Notes: a model not told the origin generated them from the sequence alone. A stretch of 64,000 nt of DNA from Dongshaea marina (GCF_003072645.1 NZ_CP028897.1:1625658-1689657), one strand, 5' to 3'; positions 9,484 through 18,782 are shown, counted from the stretch's first letter. Numbers and translations: made by a program.

Positions 9484-9501
9484 GGGGCGGTTATAAGCCA
9501 A

Positions 9502-11423
9502 TTAACCCCCTGTTACTGGTTGTAGCTCAGCGTCCTGTTGTTGCTCAAGGTAGGTGCTTAGCAACTTCTGTGGGTTATTCATCGCCTCCTTGGTCTTGGT
9601 GTCGATGATCTGTTTTCCCTGGAAGCGCTGGGTTTCCTTGATGGCAACATCATGGGCCAGGATCACCAGCTTGGCCCGGGCCACATCGGCGGCGGTCAAT
9701 CGATTGACAATGCCATTGGCGCCCTGAGTTTCGACCTTGATCCTGATTCCGAGCTTATTGGCTGCTTTCTCCAGACTCTTGGCGGCCAGGAAGGTGTGAG
9801 CAACCCCGGATGGGCAGGCGGTAACCGCAATGACATCGGCGACACCTTCTTCAGAGATGGAGTCGACCGGGGTCTCGGCTTCGCTGCCTTCTTCGTCGTC
9901 TTCAGTGACCGGCTTTTTCAGCAGGTTGACGATAATCGCCGTGGTGAGTGCTCCGGCAATGGTACCCACGATATAGCCCATCTTGCCCTGAACCACGGGG
10001 AGTACGATCCAGCCACCCCAGGGAGCGTGATTGATCACATGCAGCAGGAAGCCTGTGACGTTACCGACAATGCCGCCGGCGACAATGGCTGGGATCACCC
10101 GTACCGGATCGGCGGCCGCAAATGGGATCGCACCTTCGGTGATGCCGATCATCCCCATGATCGCCGCAGCTTTACCCGCTTCACGCTCCTCTTTCTTGTA
10201 GCGTTTGGGTGAGATCAGGGTTGCCAGAGCCATTCCCAGGGGGGCACACAGATTGCGATCCCGACGCCACCCATCAGCCAGGGTTGGGTATCGACCTGAG
10301 TTTGGGCAAACAGGGTGGCTACCTTGTTGACCGGGCCGCCCATATCAAAGGCGGTCATTCCACCGAGAATGGTTCCAAGCAGAACCTTACCGCTTCCTGC
10401 CATGCCAGCCAGCCAGTGATTCATCGCTGTCATCATGTGGGCGATGGGCTCACCAATGCCCCACATCACCAGGCCACAGACGATGAAGGTCCCGACCAGG
10501 GGATAGATGAAGATAGAGCCCAGTGATGCCATGCTGTCCGGGAACTTGATCCGTTTTAGTTGCTGCACCACGAAGCCTGCCACAAAACCGACTACGATCG
10601 CTCCGAGAAAGCCCGTATGGTAATGCTGGACCGCGATCCAGGAACCTAGCATCCCCGGGGCCAGGCCCGGCTTATCGGCGATCGAGTAAGCGATATAGCC
10701 ACCGAGGACCGCCGTAAACAGGGTAAGTCCGGCGATTCCCATGGTCGCGATATCCTTGAGGATCCCGGACTGTGGCACCGCCCCTTTTCCTGAGATCATC
10801 ACCGAAAGAGACAATAAAACCCCTCCGGCAACAATGAAAGGGATCATGTGGGAAGTTCCAAACAGCAGGTGCTGCTTCATTTTGCCCATTCTCTGTTTAA
10901 AGGAGGAGCCTGAGGCTTTTGGCTTCGCTGGGGCAGCCTTGGGAGCGGGAGACTCCTTAGGGGTTTCAGGCTCATTGACAGGCTCCAGTAGTTTGAGGAT
11001 CTCCTGGGTAGAGCGAGCGGCTCGCAGCTTATCGATAAAGCCCTCCTCAATCAGTCGACTGGATATTTGTGCCAGGACCTCGATGTGATGGTTGTCTCCG
11101 CCATCAGGGGAGGCCAGCATAAAGAACACATCGGAGGGCTGGCCATCATCAGCATCAAAATCGATACCGCTACGACTGATACCTATGGCTACGGCAGGCT
11201 TTAATACCGCAGCACTCTTGGCATGGGGAATGGCTACGCCCTCTTCAAATCCGGTACTTCCGAGGGACTCTCGTTCCCAGACATCGGCAAGATAGGCCTC
11301 TTTATCACTGACACAGCCGGCTTTGTCCAGGAGTCCGGCCATTTCGGACAGTAATTCTTCTTTGGTGGTAGATTTAAGATCAAGGCAGATCAAATCAGGG
11401 GTGATCAAGGATAGTATGTTCAT
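9502..11423 (-). pseudogene. Fructose-family PTS enzyme IIABC, frame-disrupted
   Basis: Two overlapping frames form one protein. The upstream frame (11423-10215) holds the IIA domain (about 1-150, phospho-His in AIPHAKS) and the first part of IIC. The downstream frame (up to 10233) holds the rest of IIC and the IIB domain (phospho-Cys in VTACPSG). At 10239-10244 a run of six G (C on the coding strand) needs a seventh to join VGIAICVPP to LGMALATL. The restored protein has about 640 residues in the order IIA-IIC-IIB. It would import and phosphorylate a fructose- or mannosyl-glycerate-like sugar. With all domains intact apart from one base, an assembly error is as likely as a real mutation. Confidence 0.85.
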
Positions 11424-11857
11424 GATGACTCTCTATATTCATGAATCGAATAAAGGTATAAAAATCAATCAATTAAAGAAAGAAAAATCATAATTCCACG
11501 CCGTATTCTGAACTTATTTATGCCTGTTACAGTTTGGTTGTAGCTGTTTCAGGAGGGGGGATGGCGTGAAGATATGGTGAGCGAAATAGGTTGAGAGCGA
11601 TAGTGGAGATTTCATCCATTCACTGGATTAATGTACCCATCAGGAGGAACTGTGATCAACGTCAATTGGCTACCCTTGGCCTCGAGATGAGTTCGGGAAT
11701 AAAAGAGCATGATCATTTAGCAATCATGTGATACTAAATTAATGTTTGTGATATCAATCACTGCAAAAATAGTTATTAAATTAATATTATAATTTTACAA
11801 TTTTAAAAGTATCACAAGATTACTTCGTACTTTTACCATTTTGATGATGGACCCTGT
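11424..11857. promoter_or_regulatory. Divergent PTS promoter region with CRP-like site
   Basis: This AT-rich 434-bp gap separates two oppositely oriented PTS loci. At 11747-11762 lies TGTGA-N6-TCACT, a near-perfect CRP half-site pair. A TATAAT box at 11788-11793 follows, which would put the CRP centre about 42-46 bp before the transcription start, a class II activator position. A further half-site TGTGA lies near 11727. Carbon-catabolite control of the IIC operon is the inference. Confidence 0.6.
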
Positions 11858-13168
11858 ATGGAACATTTCAGTCGTTTGTTAGAGCAAAAGTTGATGCCAC
11901 TGGCTGGTAAGTTGGCTCAACAAAGGCATCTTGGAGCTATTCGTGATGCCTATATTTCATTTATGCCATTTATTATCGTTGGGTCGATTCTGCTGGTGAT
12001 CTCGTCGTTTCCCAGTAAGGCCTATCAGCATGCGATGGCATCGGTGTTTGGGGCGAACTGGACCAATGTGGTGGAAGTCCCTTTTAATGCCGTGTTTTCT
12101 ACCATGTCTCTTTTCATTGCTTTTTTGGTGGCATATCGGCTTGCAGAGCGTTACAACATCGACAAAATGTCTGCCGGGATCCTCTCGTTGACCACGTTTT
12201 TGATCCTGACTCCCTTCGCGAATACGACTAGCCTGGGACAGGTTATCTCAACACAGTGGTTGGGCTCAAAAGGTTTATTTGTCGCTATGCTAGGGGCAAT
12301 AGTATGGACCGAAATCTTTGCCTGGTTTATTCGCCGAAATATAGTGATCAAGATGCCCGCAGGGGTACCTCCTGCGGTCCAAAAGTCGTTTGCAGCCTTG
12401 ATCCCTTCATTAGTTGTGCTGTGTCTGGCTCTGGTGGTGCGGATGTCATTCCATGCTTCCGGATATCATACCATCCATGAGTTTATCTATACCGTGCTGG
12501 CTATGCCGATTAGCCACTTTGGGACATCTTACGTCGGGGCTTTGTTTACTGTACTTAGTATTACCTTGCTTTGGTCGGTTGGAATTAACTCAGGGTCCAT
12601 GGTCAATGGGATCCTGCGTCCATTCTGGATGGGGAATCAGGCCGATAATATTGCAGCCATGCATGCGGGCTTACTGCCCCCTCATGTAATAACCGAGCAG
12701 TTTTTTGACATGATTTGGATGGGGGGGGCAGGTTCAACCTTATCCCTGGTGATTGCCATGCTGTTTTTTGCTCGGAGCCAACATATCAAAAATGTTTCAC
12801 GGTTGGCGATCGGTTCTTCGGTTTTTAATATCAATGAACCTGTGTTGTTTGGGATCCCGGTGATCATGAACCCCATCATGTTGATCCCTTTTAATCTGGT
12901 GCCTCTGGTTCTGGTCACGGTTCAATACAGCTCGATGGCACTGGGAGCCGTAGCAACTACAACGGGAGCTTATATTCCGTGGACTATACCTCCGGTGATT
13001 AGTGGGTTTCTGGTTACAGGACATATATCGGGAGCAGTGATCCAGGTCGTGAATTTGTGTATAGGTGCCATGATTTATTTGCCATTTTTGAAGGTGGTCG
13101 ATAAGCAGTATCGTGCCAAAGAGCGGCAAGCGGAGATTCAGAACAAAGAGTCAGCCGTGACTGTATAA
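11858..13168 (+). CDS. PTS lactose/chitobiose-family enzyme IIC
   Basis: This 436-residue membrane protein has the CelB/ChbC architecture with about 10 hydrophobic segments and the conserved block F-N-I-N-E-P-V-L-F-G-I-P with Glu327, used in sugar binding. The segment W-S-V-G-I-N-S (Asn244) stands where many homologues, as I recall, have G-I-H-G, so a residue near the phosphorylation site may be changed. It is the first gene of an operon with an asparaginase, an aminopeptidase, IIB and IIA. The CRP-like site upstream suggests catabolite control. Confidence 0.9.
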   Translation: MEHFSRLLEQKLMPLAGKLAQQRHLGAIRDAYISFMPFIIVGSILLVISSFPSKAYQHAMASVFGANWTNVVEVPFNAVFSTMSLFIAFLVAYRLAERYNIDKMSAGILSLTTFLILTPFANTTSLGQVISTQWLGSKGLFVAMLGAIVWTEIFAWFIRRNIVIKMPAGVPPAVQKSFAALIPSLVVLCLALVVRMSFHASGYHTIHEFIYTVLAMPISHFGTSYVGALFTVLSITLLWSVGINSGSMVNGILRPFWMGNQADNIAAMHAGLLPPHVITEQFFDMIWMGGAGSTLSLVIAMLFFARSQHIKNVSRLAIGSSVFNINEPVLFGIPVIMNPIMLIPFNLVPLVLVTVQYSSMALGAVATTTGAYIPWTIPPVISGFLVTGHISGAVIQVVNLCIGAMIYLPFLKVVDKQYRAKERQAEIQNKESAVTV

Positions 13169-13177
13169 GGAGTATTC

Positions 13178-14143
13178 ATGCAAAGTAGTAGTAACTGGGG
13201 GATCATCGCAACATGGCGGATGGCGTATGAAGGGATCAGCGAAAGTGCTCAGATGTTGGCTGAGGATCAAGATTCAACCAGAGCGGCCCTTCACGCTGTG
13301 ACGCGGGTGGAGGACTACCCCTACTACAAGTCAGTTGGTTATGGTGGCCTTCCTAATGAATGCGGTGAGGTTGAGCTGGATGCCGCGTTTATGAATGGAG
13401 ATACTTTGGCGGTCGGAGCCCTGGCTGGAGTTAAGGATCTTGCTAATCCTGTCCTGGTGGCAGAGGCTTTGAGCCGGGAGCGATTTAACAGCTTCATGGT
13501 GGGTGAAGGGGCTAGGGAGTGGGCTCTGCGCCAGGGGTTTGAGGAAAAGCCGATGCTTACCGAACGTGCGCAGCAGCATTACGTGAAGCGCCGCCGAGAG
13601 ACCATAGACCGAGGGCTCAGTCCTTACGCAGGTCATGATACGGTTGGGGTGATCGCTTTGGATCAACAGCGAAAGATGAGTGTTGCGACCTCTACCAGTG
13701 GCCTGTTTATGAAGCGTCCGGGTCGGGTGGGAGATTCTCCGGTGTCCGGCAGTGGCTTTTATGCTGATAGTCACATTGGAGCGGCAACTGCAACCGGGTT
13801 AGGTGAGGATCTGATGAAGGGGTGCATCAGCTATGAGATCGTGCGGCGGATGGGGGATGGGCTTTCTGCACAGCAGGCTGCAGACTCTGCTGTTTGGGAT
13901 CTGGAGCAGCGGCTTCTCGAGCGATATGGGCGTGCCGGGGATCTATCTCTAGTCTGTATGAATAACCGGGGGGAGTTTGGTGTGGCAACCAATATCGATA
14001 ATTTTTCATTCTCTGTGGCAACCGCAACTCATCCATCCACCATCTATCTTGCCTGGCGAGAAGGAAAGAGGACCCACTATCGCGAGGCTGATCAGGAGTG
14101 GCTTGACGCCTATCAGGATAGGATCACGGCAGTAGTTAGCTAG
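13178..14143 (+). CDS. Ntn-hydrolase asparaginase (glycosylasparaginase/isoaspartyl peptidase family)
   Basis: The 321-residue protein follows IIC by 9 bp with an AGGAG site. It has the autocleavage signature G-H-D-T-V-G-V-I-A-L-D. Cleavage before Thr155 would free the catalytic N-terminal threonine of the beta chain. A G-S-G-F-Y and a G-A-A-T-A-T-G-x-G-E-D block match the substrate pocket of this family. The HDTVGV form is closer to N4-(beta-N-acetylglucosaminyl)-asparaginases than to plant-type isoaspartyl peptidases. There is no signal peptide, so it acts in the cytosol. Position inside a sugar PTS operon suggests it cuts the amide bond of an imported glycosyl-asparagine; this is inference. 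Confidence 0.88.
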   Translation: MQSSSNWGIIATWRMAYEGISESAQMLAEDQDSTRAALHAVTRVEDYPYYKSVGYGGLPNECGEVELDAAFMNGDTLAVGALAGVKDLANPVLVAEALSRERFNSFMVGEGAREWALRQGFEEKPMLTERAQQHYVKRRRETIDRGLSPYAGHDTVGVIALDQQRKMSVATSTSGLFMKRPGRVGDSPVSGSGFYADSHIGAATATGLGEDLMKGCISYEIVRRMGDGLSAQQAADSAVWDLEQRLLERYGRAGDLSLVCMNNRGEFGVATNIDNFSFSVATATHPSTIYLAWREGKRTHYREADQEWLDAYQDRITAVVS

Positions 14144-14400
14144 GCTCTGTTGATGTTTCCTATTTTGAACCTGTTGCCCCTGAAATGTTTTGTTCAAGAT
14201 ACGAATTACACAGTTTAGTGCCTCTAAATAGGTGATTCGCCTCAATGAACTGGGATTGCAGAGCAACCCTTAGGCAAGGGCTATTTGTCCTCCCTGCGCC
14301 GTTATCTGATGTTCATGTAGAGCAAGTACATCACACATACTCTGCCTTGCTGGATGAAAAATAGCGCACGGCAGAACCAAGTCTGAGCGTCAACAAAGCC
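14143..14400. mobile_element. MITE-like element with GGCTCTGTTGA ends
   Basis: The segment starts with GGCTCTGTTGATG and ends with the near-inverse CGTCAACAAAGCC, giving imperfect terminal inverted repeats around 258 bp without an open frame. The same end sequence occurs in the 52-bp palindromic element at 23991-24042. The element begins on the last base of the asparaginase stop codon and ends just before the ribosome site of the aminopeptidase. The autonomous parent is not in the window. Confidence 0.55.
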
Positions 14401-14411
14401 CGGGAGGAATC

Positions 14412-15914
14412 ATGGAGTTTGGCTTGCTACGCTGGGTGGATAGTCCATCCCTTAAAGAGCAGCACTTAATTGGGTTTGGAAGTTCACTGCAAGAGTGGCT
14501 TACTGCCAGCTCTTTTCATGGGATAGCACCTCTTTTGAGAGAGTTGCATGAGCATGGCGGAGGGACTTGCAAATTTGGATTAGGATCTGTTTGCCGACGC
14601 CTTACTCTGCTTGAAGGGGATTCTCCCGACCACACAGAGTGCTGTGCCAAGGCATTGAAAGAGGTGGAACAGTTGGAGTTGGGACACCTGTGTTCGCTGA
14701 CCTTCTCTTTGTTGGGATTAGAGTTGGAAAGCCCTGATACATACCGGGGAGTGCTGCGGCTGTTGGTGGCTCTTGGAAATCGTGATTATCGATTGAGTGA
14801 TCTGGGCTACCACCAGAACAAGGAGTCTAAATCAAAATTAGTCATCTCTTTACTTGCAACGGATGCTCAGTTGGATAGAGCCTATCAACTGTGCCACACA
14901 GCCGATGCGATCACTCAGGGAATGATAGTCGCCCGTGAATTAGCCGATAGGCCTAGCCAGGACTGCACTCCCCAATCGATTGCCAACTGGGTTGAAGAAT
15001 ATTGCTCTGAGAAGCTAAGCCTGAGCTACCAGATCTTGGATGAGGCTGCGATGTTACGCAAGAAGATGGGGGCACTGTATGCAGTGGGTAAGGGGAGCTG
15101 CAATCCTCCGCGATTAGTCACTTTAAGCTACCGGGGTAAGGGGTCAGAGGCATTACACCATGTTTTTGTTGGGAAGGGGGTGACCTTTGATACGGGAGGG
15201 CTTTGGCTCAAGCCCGGAGAGGGGATGCGAACCATGAAATATGACATGTGTGGTGCTGCATCCTTGCTGGGCTTGATGGATACAGTATATCGCTTACAGC
15301 TTCCGGTGAATCTTTCTGTGGTGCTGGCACTTGCTGAGAACATGCCAACGGCTACGGCGATGCGGCCGGGAGATGTGGTTCAAACCCATGCCGGCTATCG
15401 GGTGGAGATCATCAATACAGATGCAGAGGGGCGCCTGGTTCTGGCCGATGCTTTGAGCTATGCGGCCCGGGAGCTTAAGGCCGATCTTCTGATCGATGTA
15501 GCTACCTTGACCGGTGCGGCAGTGAAGGCTCTTGGCTACGATATCAGCGCCTTGATGGGGAATGATGAAGAGTTATTGAGATGGCTGGAGTCGGCGGGAG
15601 AGCACTCAGGTGATCGTGTGTGGAGACTTCCACTGGATGAGAGCTTCGAATCTCAGGTGGGTAGTGAGATTGCCGATCTGTGTAATACCCCGCCCAATAA
15701 CGCAGCCATTTCTGTATCGGCGGCCTATTTCCTGGGGAAGTTTTGTGACGGGAGGCGGTGGGCTCATCTTGATGTGAGTGGGACGGCATTGACTCGGGGG
15801 GACGCAATACGGGCAAGTGGAAGACCGATCCCCTTATTAATTCAATACCTGTGCGACCGCGTACAGGGGACAAATAATGGAGTATCTGATGAAGAAGATC
15901 CTGTTAGTGTGTGA
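14412..15914 (+). CDS. M17 leucyl aminopeptidase-type metallopeptidase
   Basis: The 500-residue protein has the M17 two-metal site: VGKGVTFDTGG (Lys255, Asp260), MKYDMCGAA (Asp278) and the signature NTDAEGRL (Asp337, Glu339, Arg341). M17 enzymes remove N-terminal residues from short peptides with Zn2+ or Mn2+ in the cytosol. The N-terminal 150 residues are the usual variable regulatory domain. A GGGAGG site precedes the ATG. The gene overlaps the start of IIB by about 26 bp, which binds it to the PTS operon. Its place suggests hydrolysis of a peptide part of the PTS substrate. Confidence 0.9.
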   Translation: MEFGLLRWVDSPSLKEQHLIGFGSSLQEWLTASSFHGIAPLLRELHEHGGGTCKFGLGSVCRRLTLLEGDSPDHTECCAKALKEVEQLELGHLCSLTFSLLGLELESPDTYRGVLRLLVALGNRDYRLSDLGYHQNKESKSKLVISLLATDAQLDRAYQLCHTADAITQGMIVARELADRPSQDCTPQSIANWVEEYCSEKLSLSYQILDEAAMLRKKMGALYAVGKGSCNPPRLVTLSYRGKGSEALHHVFVGKGVTFDTGGLWLKPGEGMRTMKYDMCGAASLLGLMDTVYRLQLPVNLSVVLALAENMPTATAMRPGDVVQTHAGYRVEIINTDAEGRLVLADALSYAARELKADLLIDVATLTGAAVKALGYDISALMGNDEELLRWLESAGEHSGDRVWRLPLDESFESQVGSEIADLCNTPPNNAAISVSAAYFLGKFCDGRRWAHLDVSGTALTRGDAIRASGRPIPLLIQYLCDRVQGTNNGVSDEEDPVSV

Positions 15915-16194
15915 TATGGGAATGTCTACCAGCTTGGTGGTCAAAAAAATGCAGGAGGCTGCGTTGCTACGCGGCCTGGATATAGATATTCAGGCTAAAG
16001 GAATGCAGGAGTTCAAAGAGCAGATCCAACACTTTGATTGCGCCTTGTTGGGGCCACAGATCAGCTATAAGCTGGCCGAGTGTCAGGGGATCGCCGCAGG
16101 TTTTGATAAGCGAGTCGAATGCATCAATATGATGCACTATGGACTGACCGATGGAGAGAAAATCCTTGATCATGCCCTGACTTTGGTGGCTTAA
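15889..16194 (+). CDS. PTS lactose/cellobiose-family enzyme IIB
   Basis: The start MKKILLVCD at 15889 is preferred over an ATG 12 bp earlier because TGGAG lies at suitable spacing. The 101-residue protein has the phosphocysteine loop L-V-C-D-M-G-M-S-T (Cys8), the position used in CelB/ChbB-type IIB subunits. It takes phosphate from IIA and passes it to the sugar held by IIC (11858). Its first codons overlap the end of the aminopeptidase gene in another frame. Confidence 0.9.
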   Translation: MKKILLVCDMGMSTSLVVKKMQEAALLRGLDIDIQAKGMQEFKEQIQHFDCALLGPQISYKLAECQGIAAGFDKRVECINMMHYGLTDGEKILDHALTLVA

Positions 16195-16204
16195 GGAGTT
16201 GCTG

Positions 16205-16513
16205 ATGGACTTAGAAGAGAAGGTCATGACCTTGATCTGTAGTGCAGGAGCCTGCCGTAGTCTCCTGATGGAGGCCTTGCAAAAAGCACGTGAAGGAGCG
16301 ATCCCTGAAGCAGAGCTGAGAGTAGAGCAGGCCCGCGAATCCCTCAATGCGGTTCATGCTGTGCAGACACGCCTGATTGAAGAGGATGCCGGTGAGGGAA
16401 AATTGCAGGTTCCCATTGTGATGGTGCATGCTCAGGATCAGGTGATGAATGCTGTTTTGCTGATGGATCTTACCAAGGAGTTAATTGAGGTACATCGGCG
16501 GCTTGCAGCTTAA
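16205..16513 (+). CDS. PTS lactose/cellobiose-family enzyme IIA
   Basis: From ATG 16205 (AGGAG at 16195-16199) the protein has 102 residues and is all helical in character. It carries the phospho-His in V-M-V-H-A-Q-D-Q-V-M, the conserved HxQDxxM motif of LacF/ChbA. It receives phosphate from HPr. It is the last gene of the operon and is followed at 16540 by a strong terminator. Confidence 0.9.
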   Translation: MDLEEKVMTLICSAGACRSLLMEALQKAREGAIPEAELRVEQARESLNAVHAVQTRLIEEDAGEGKLQVPIVMVHAQDQVMNAVLLMDLTKELIEVHRRLAA

Positions 16514-16539
16514 TTATAAGGGCGTGTTTGCAAATAAAG

Positions 16540-16562
16540 AGGGCCTTTTCAGGCCCTTTTTT
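16540..16562 (+). terminator. Terminator of the PTS-asparaginase operon
   Basis: A perfect 7-bp stem (16540-16546 with 16551-16557) with TTTC loop is followed by T6. It overlaps the 3' end of the opposing gene (stop at 16549) and may serve both strands. Confidence 0.85.
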
Positions 16563-17373
16563 GTTGCACAAAGCCAAAGGGGGTTTGATGTTGGAGGCCT
16601 TTACGAAGGAGTCGCTGATTGAGAATGTCCTCGTAGTGGAGCAGTATTGCTGCGAGTCCAAGGCGATGGTCATAGCATTCACCCTGAAGCAGCTGCTGCA
16701 AGGTCAGAGCAAAGTGGCAGGCTGTGGCATTAAGGCAGCTTTGAGTTGATTCTTGCGTCAGCGGGACTTCAAGCCTACGGGCGATATCCAGAGCGACCGG
16801 ATGTTGGCAACATGAGATGGAGGTCACTTGAAATGGTAAGCTATGGTGGATAAATTCGATTAATTTTTGCCGAGCATCTTGTCGCTCCTGCTCTAGCAAG
16901 GCGAAGGCGATATAGCTACTTTTCTTTTCTACGATGACCAGCAATTGGCCCTGGCTTTTATGGAGCTTCTCAGGGAGATCAAAGCAATCAAGTTGAATGC
17001 TTCCCAACCCATCGTCACTGATCGGTTTTCTGAGTCGGCCGACCTGATGACGTTGTAGGCAGCGACTTATCCCTGCCCGGGATGCGTTTCGATTAATAAG
17101 AAGCCGAGTAACCTCAAGAAGCTCATCTAAAGGGAGTTTCAGTCGTTGCCGCAGATAAATAACCAGAATCTCCTGCTCTGAGGAGAGCGTCTTATGGATG
17201 GTGTTCGGTCGATGCGAGCGATCCTGGCAGTCATTGCGCTGACGCCAGCGGCGTATGGTGTCGATTGAGAGATTCAGTTCTTTGGCCAGCTGTGTGTCAG
17301 ACAGCTCCGAGCGTTGAATATACCTTCGGATCCTGGGGGTAGTGGTGGCATTCGAGTGAAGTTTTATTTCCAT
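16549..17373 (-). CDS. IS481-transposase-like protein lacking catalytic triad (putative regulator)
   Basis: The intact 274-residue frame follows the IS481 transposase plan. There is an HTH near 15-48 (SDTQLAKELNLSIDTIRRW), then D-R-S-H-R-P, the segment L-R-Q-R-L-K-L-P-L-D-E-L-L-E-V, a second HTH near 88-112, an RNase-H-like core beginning I-Q-L-D (Asp129), and a C-terminal segment L-N-Q-R-L-L-R-K-G-L-Q-H-Q-T-P resembling the usual end. The second Asp and the Glu of the DDE triad are not visible at the expected places. No inverted repeats flank the gene. I infer a domesticated DNA-binding protein, possibly controlling the convergent PTS operon. Confidence 0.65.
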   Translation of the reverse strand: MEIKLHSNATTTPRIRRYIQRSELSDTQLAKELNLSIDTIRRWRQRNDCQDRSHRPNTIHKTLSSEQEILVIYLRQRLKLPLDELLEVTRLLINRNASRAGISRCLQRHQVGRLRKPISDDGLGSIQLDCFDLPEKLHKSQGQLLVIVEKKSSYIAFALLEQERQDARQKLIEFIHHSLPFQVTSISCCQHPVALDIARRLEVPLTQESTQSCLNATACHFALTLQQLLQGECYDHRLGLAAILLHYEDILNQRLLRKGLQHQTPFGFVQQKRA

Positions 17374-17518
17374 AGAGGTGCGGCGTTATTTTAGTCTTGT
17401 GCGCGATTCATTCTGCGATGGAGTGAATCGTATGACTCATCTCTATCAACCGGATATTGGCTATTATCCTCGTAGTTTGGGCGTGAAACAACCATATCGG
17501 CCCGCCTTATGGGGATGT

Positions 17519-18529
17519 TCAATTCGATTGAGGTGTTTTGCTATTCGTCTCCTCGGCGGCCAGCTCTTTGAGCAAAGAGAAATCAAACATCGAATCAGGG
17601 GTTACACCGGATTGAACGCCAAACATGGCGATGGTGGCGCGGCGGCGCAGGGATTTTGGTGGGATTGAATTAAAGAAATTCAATACCTCTTTGGCGACGC
17701 TTTTTATCCGGGGGATCTGGGTGGTGGCCTCAGTGACGCTGCGGAAGATATAAGCATCCTCAAGCCAGTGGGCGTAGGTCTTTTCGGGGATCTTATCGTA
17801 TTTTGCAATATTGCGTGGCACTCGTGGATCCTGCATCCCTTTGTACCAGGCTCTGAGGAGCGCCTTAAAGGCCGGGCGGTTCTCGGCGAGTGCAGACTTT
17901 TGCACCACGATCACATCATAAATATTTTCGGGAAAGTCCTTGCTGGTCGCAACCAACTGACCCACTTCAGGGGTGACCATATCTAAGTTTGGGTTCCAGC
18001 CTACGGCGGCGGCCAGTGATGGAAGATGGACAAACAGCTCGCCAACATTTTCACCGACGGCATATTTGAGATAGATATCATCAAGGCTTTTGCCATGCTG
18101 TTTCAGATAGAGATGGGCCAGCCACAGAGAAATGGAGTTGGATTGTAAGACCCAGCTTTTGCCGAACAGATCATCCGGCATCTTGAGTCCCTGGCGTGCC
18201 ATGATCTTATCGCCGCCATTGCTGTAGTCGGTGATCCCTATGATGACACCATTATGTTGATTGCTCTGGGTGTAGATAAAATCATACAGGGTGAGGAAGG
18301 CGACATCGGCGACTCCATCCTTAAAGCGTTCGACATTGGTGTTGTAGGTTTTGAAATAATAGTTGAACTCGGGAGGGAGCATACTCATCCGGTGCATGGC
18401 ACGGCTCGCCATCCATACCGGCCAGTCTGAGGCAAACATTCTGAATTCGGTGGCCGCAGGACCCCGGGTCAGATCCGGTGCCAGGCTGAGCAGGCAGGTA
18501 AGGAGTAGCTGGCAGAGTCTCTTTTGCAT
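17519..18529 (-). CDS. NitT/TauT-type periplasmic binding protein, orphan
   Basis: The 336-residue protein starts with a hydrophobic signal sequence and continues with a PBP2 fold of the SsuA/ThiY/NMT1 type (DVAFLTLYDFIY near 75-87, then W-V-L-Q-S-N-S-I-S near 125). No ABC permease or ATPase is nearby. A second, degraded copy of its 5' end lies at 20509-20680, part of a direct repeat. The ligand is unknown. Confidence 0.8.
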   Translation of the reverse strand: MQKRLCQLLLTCLLSLAPDLTRGPAATEFRMFASDWPVWMASRAMHRMSMLPPEFNYYFKTYNTNVERFKDGVADVAFLTLYDFIYTQSNQHNGVIIGITDYSNGGDKIMARQGLKMPDDLFGKSWVLQSNSISLWLAHLYLKQHGKSLDDIYLKYAVGENVGELFVHLPSLAAAVGWNPNLDMVTPEVGQLVATSKDFPENIYDVIVVQKSALAENRPAFKALLRAWYKGMQDPRVPRNIAKYDKIPEKTYAHWLEDAYIFRSVTEATTQIPRIKSVAKEVLNFFNSIPPKSLRRRATIAMFGVQSGVTPDSMFDFSLLKELAAEETNSKTPQSN

Positions 18530-18782
18530 CAGATAACCATCCTTTTTTATAAAGGGTGGTTAAAGAAAAGGGAGTCTGCAAATGAAATTGCTCATGCCAC
18601 AGGAGTGACAGCAGCGCTGCGACTCCCTGCTGCCAGAGGTGTGATCCTGAGTGCTCTACCAGTCATCGTCCTCATCATCGGTTGGGTGCATCTTACTTTT
18701 ATATTCGGGAATGTTTTTATCCATCCCTTTCATCCGCAGATAGGCGCTTCGGGCGATCCCGATAACAAAAAGGATCACCACA
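18364..18782. repeat. Left copy of a ~400-bp direct repeat
   Basis: This segment runs from inside the 5' part of the binding-protein gene through the spacer to the 3' part of a ypfN copy. It corresponds to 20509-20911. The outer parts are clearly similar (the ypfN part is almost identical) and the spacer is more diverged. The two copies flank the AT-rich insert 18783-20508. Confidence 0.8.
18657..18782 (-). pseudogene. 5'-truncated second copy of ypfN
   Basis: On the minus strand this piece encodes VVILFVIGIARSAYLRMKG through the acidic tail ending D-D-W and a stop, nearly identical to the intact gene at 20788-20940. The first nine or so residues are missing where homology stops at 18782. 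It is a by-product of the direct duplication. Confidence 0.8.
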
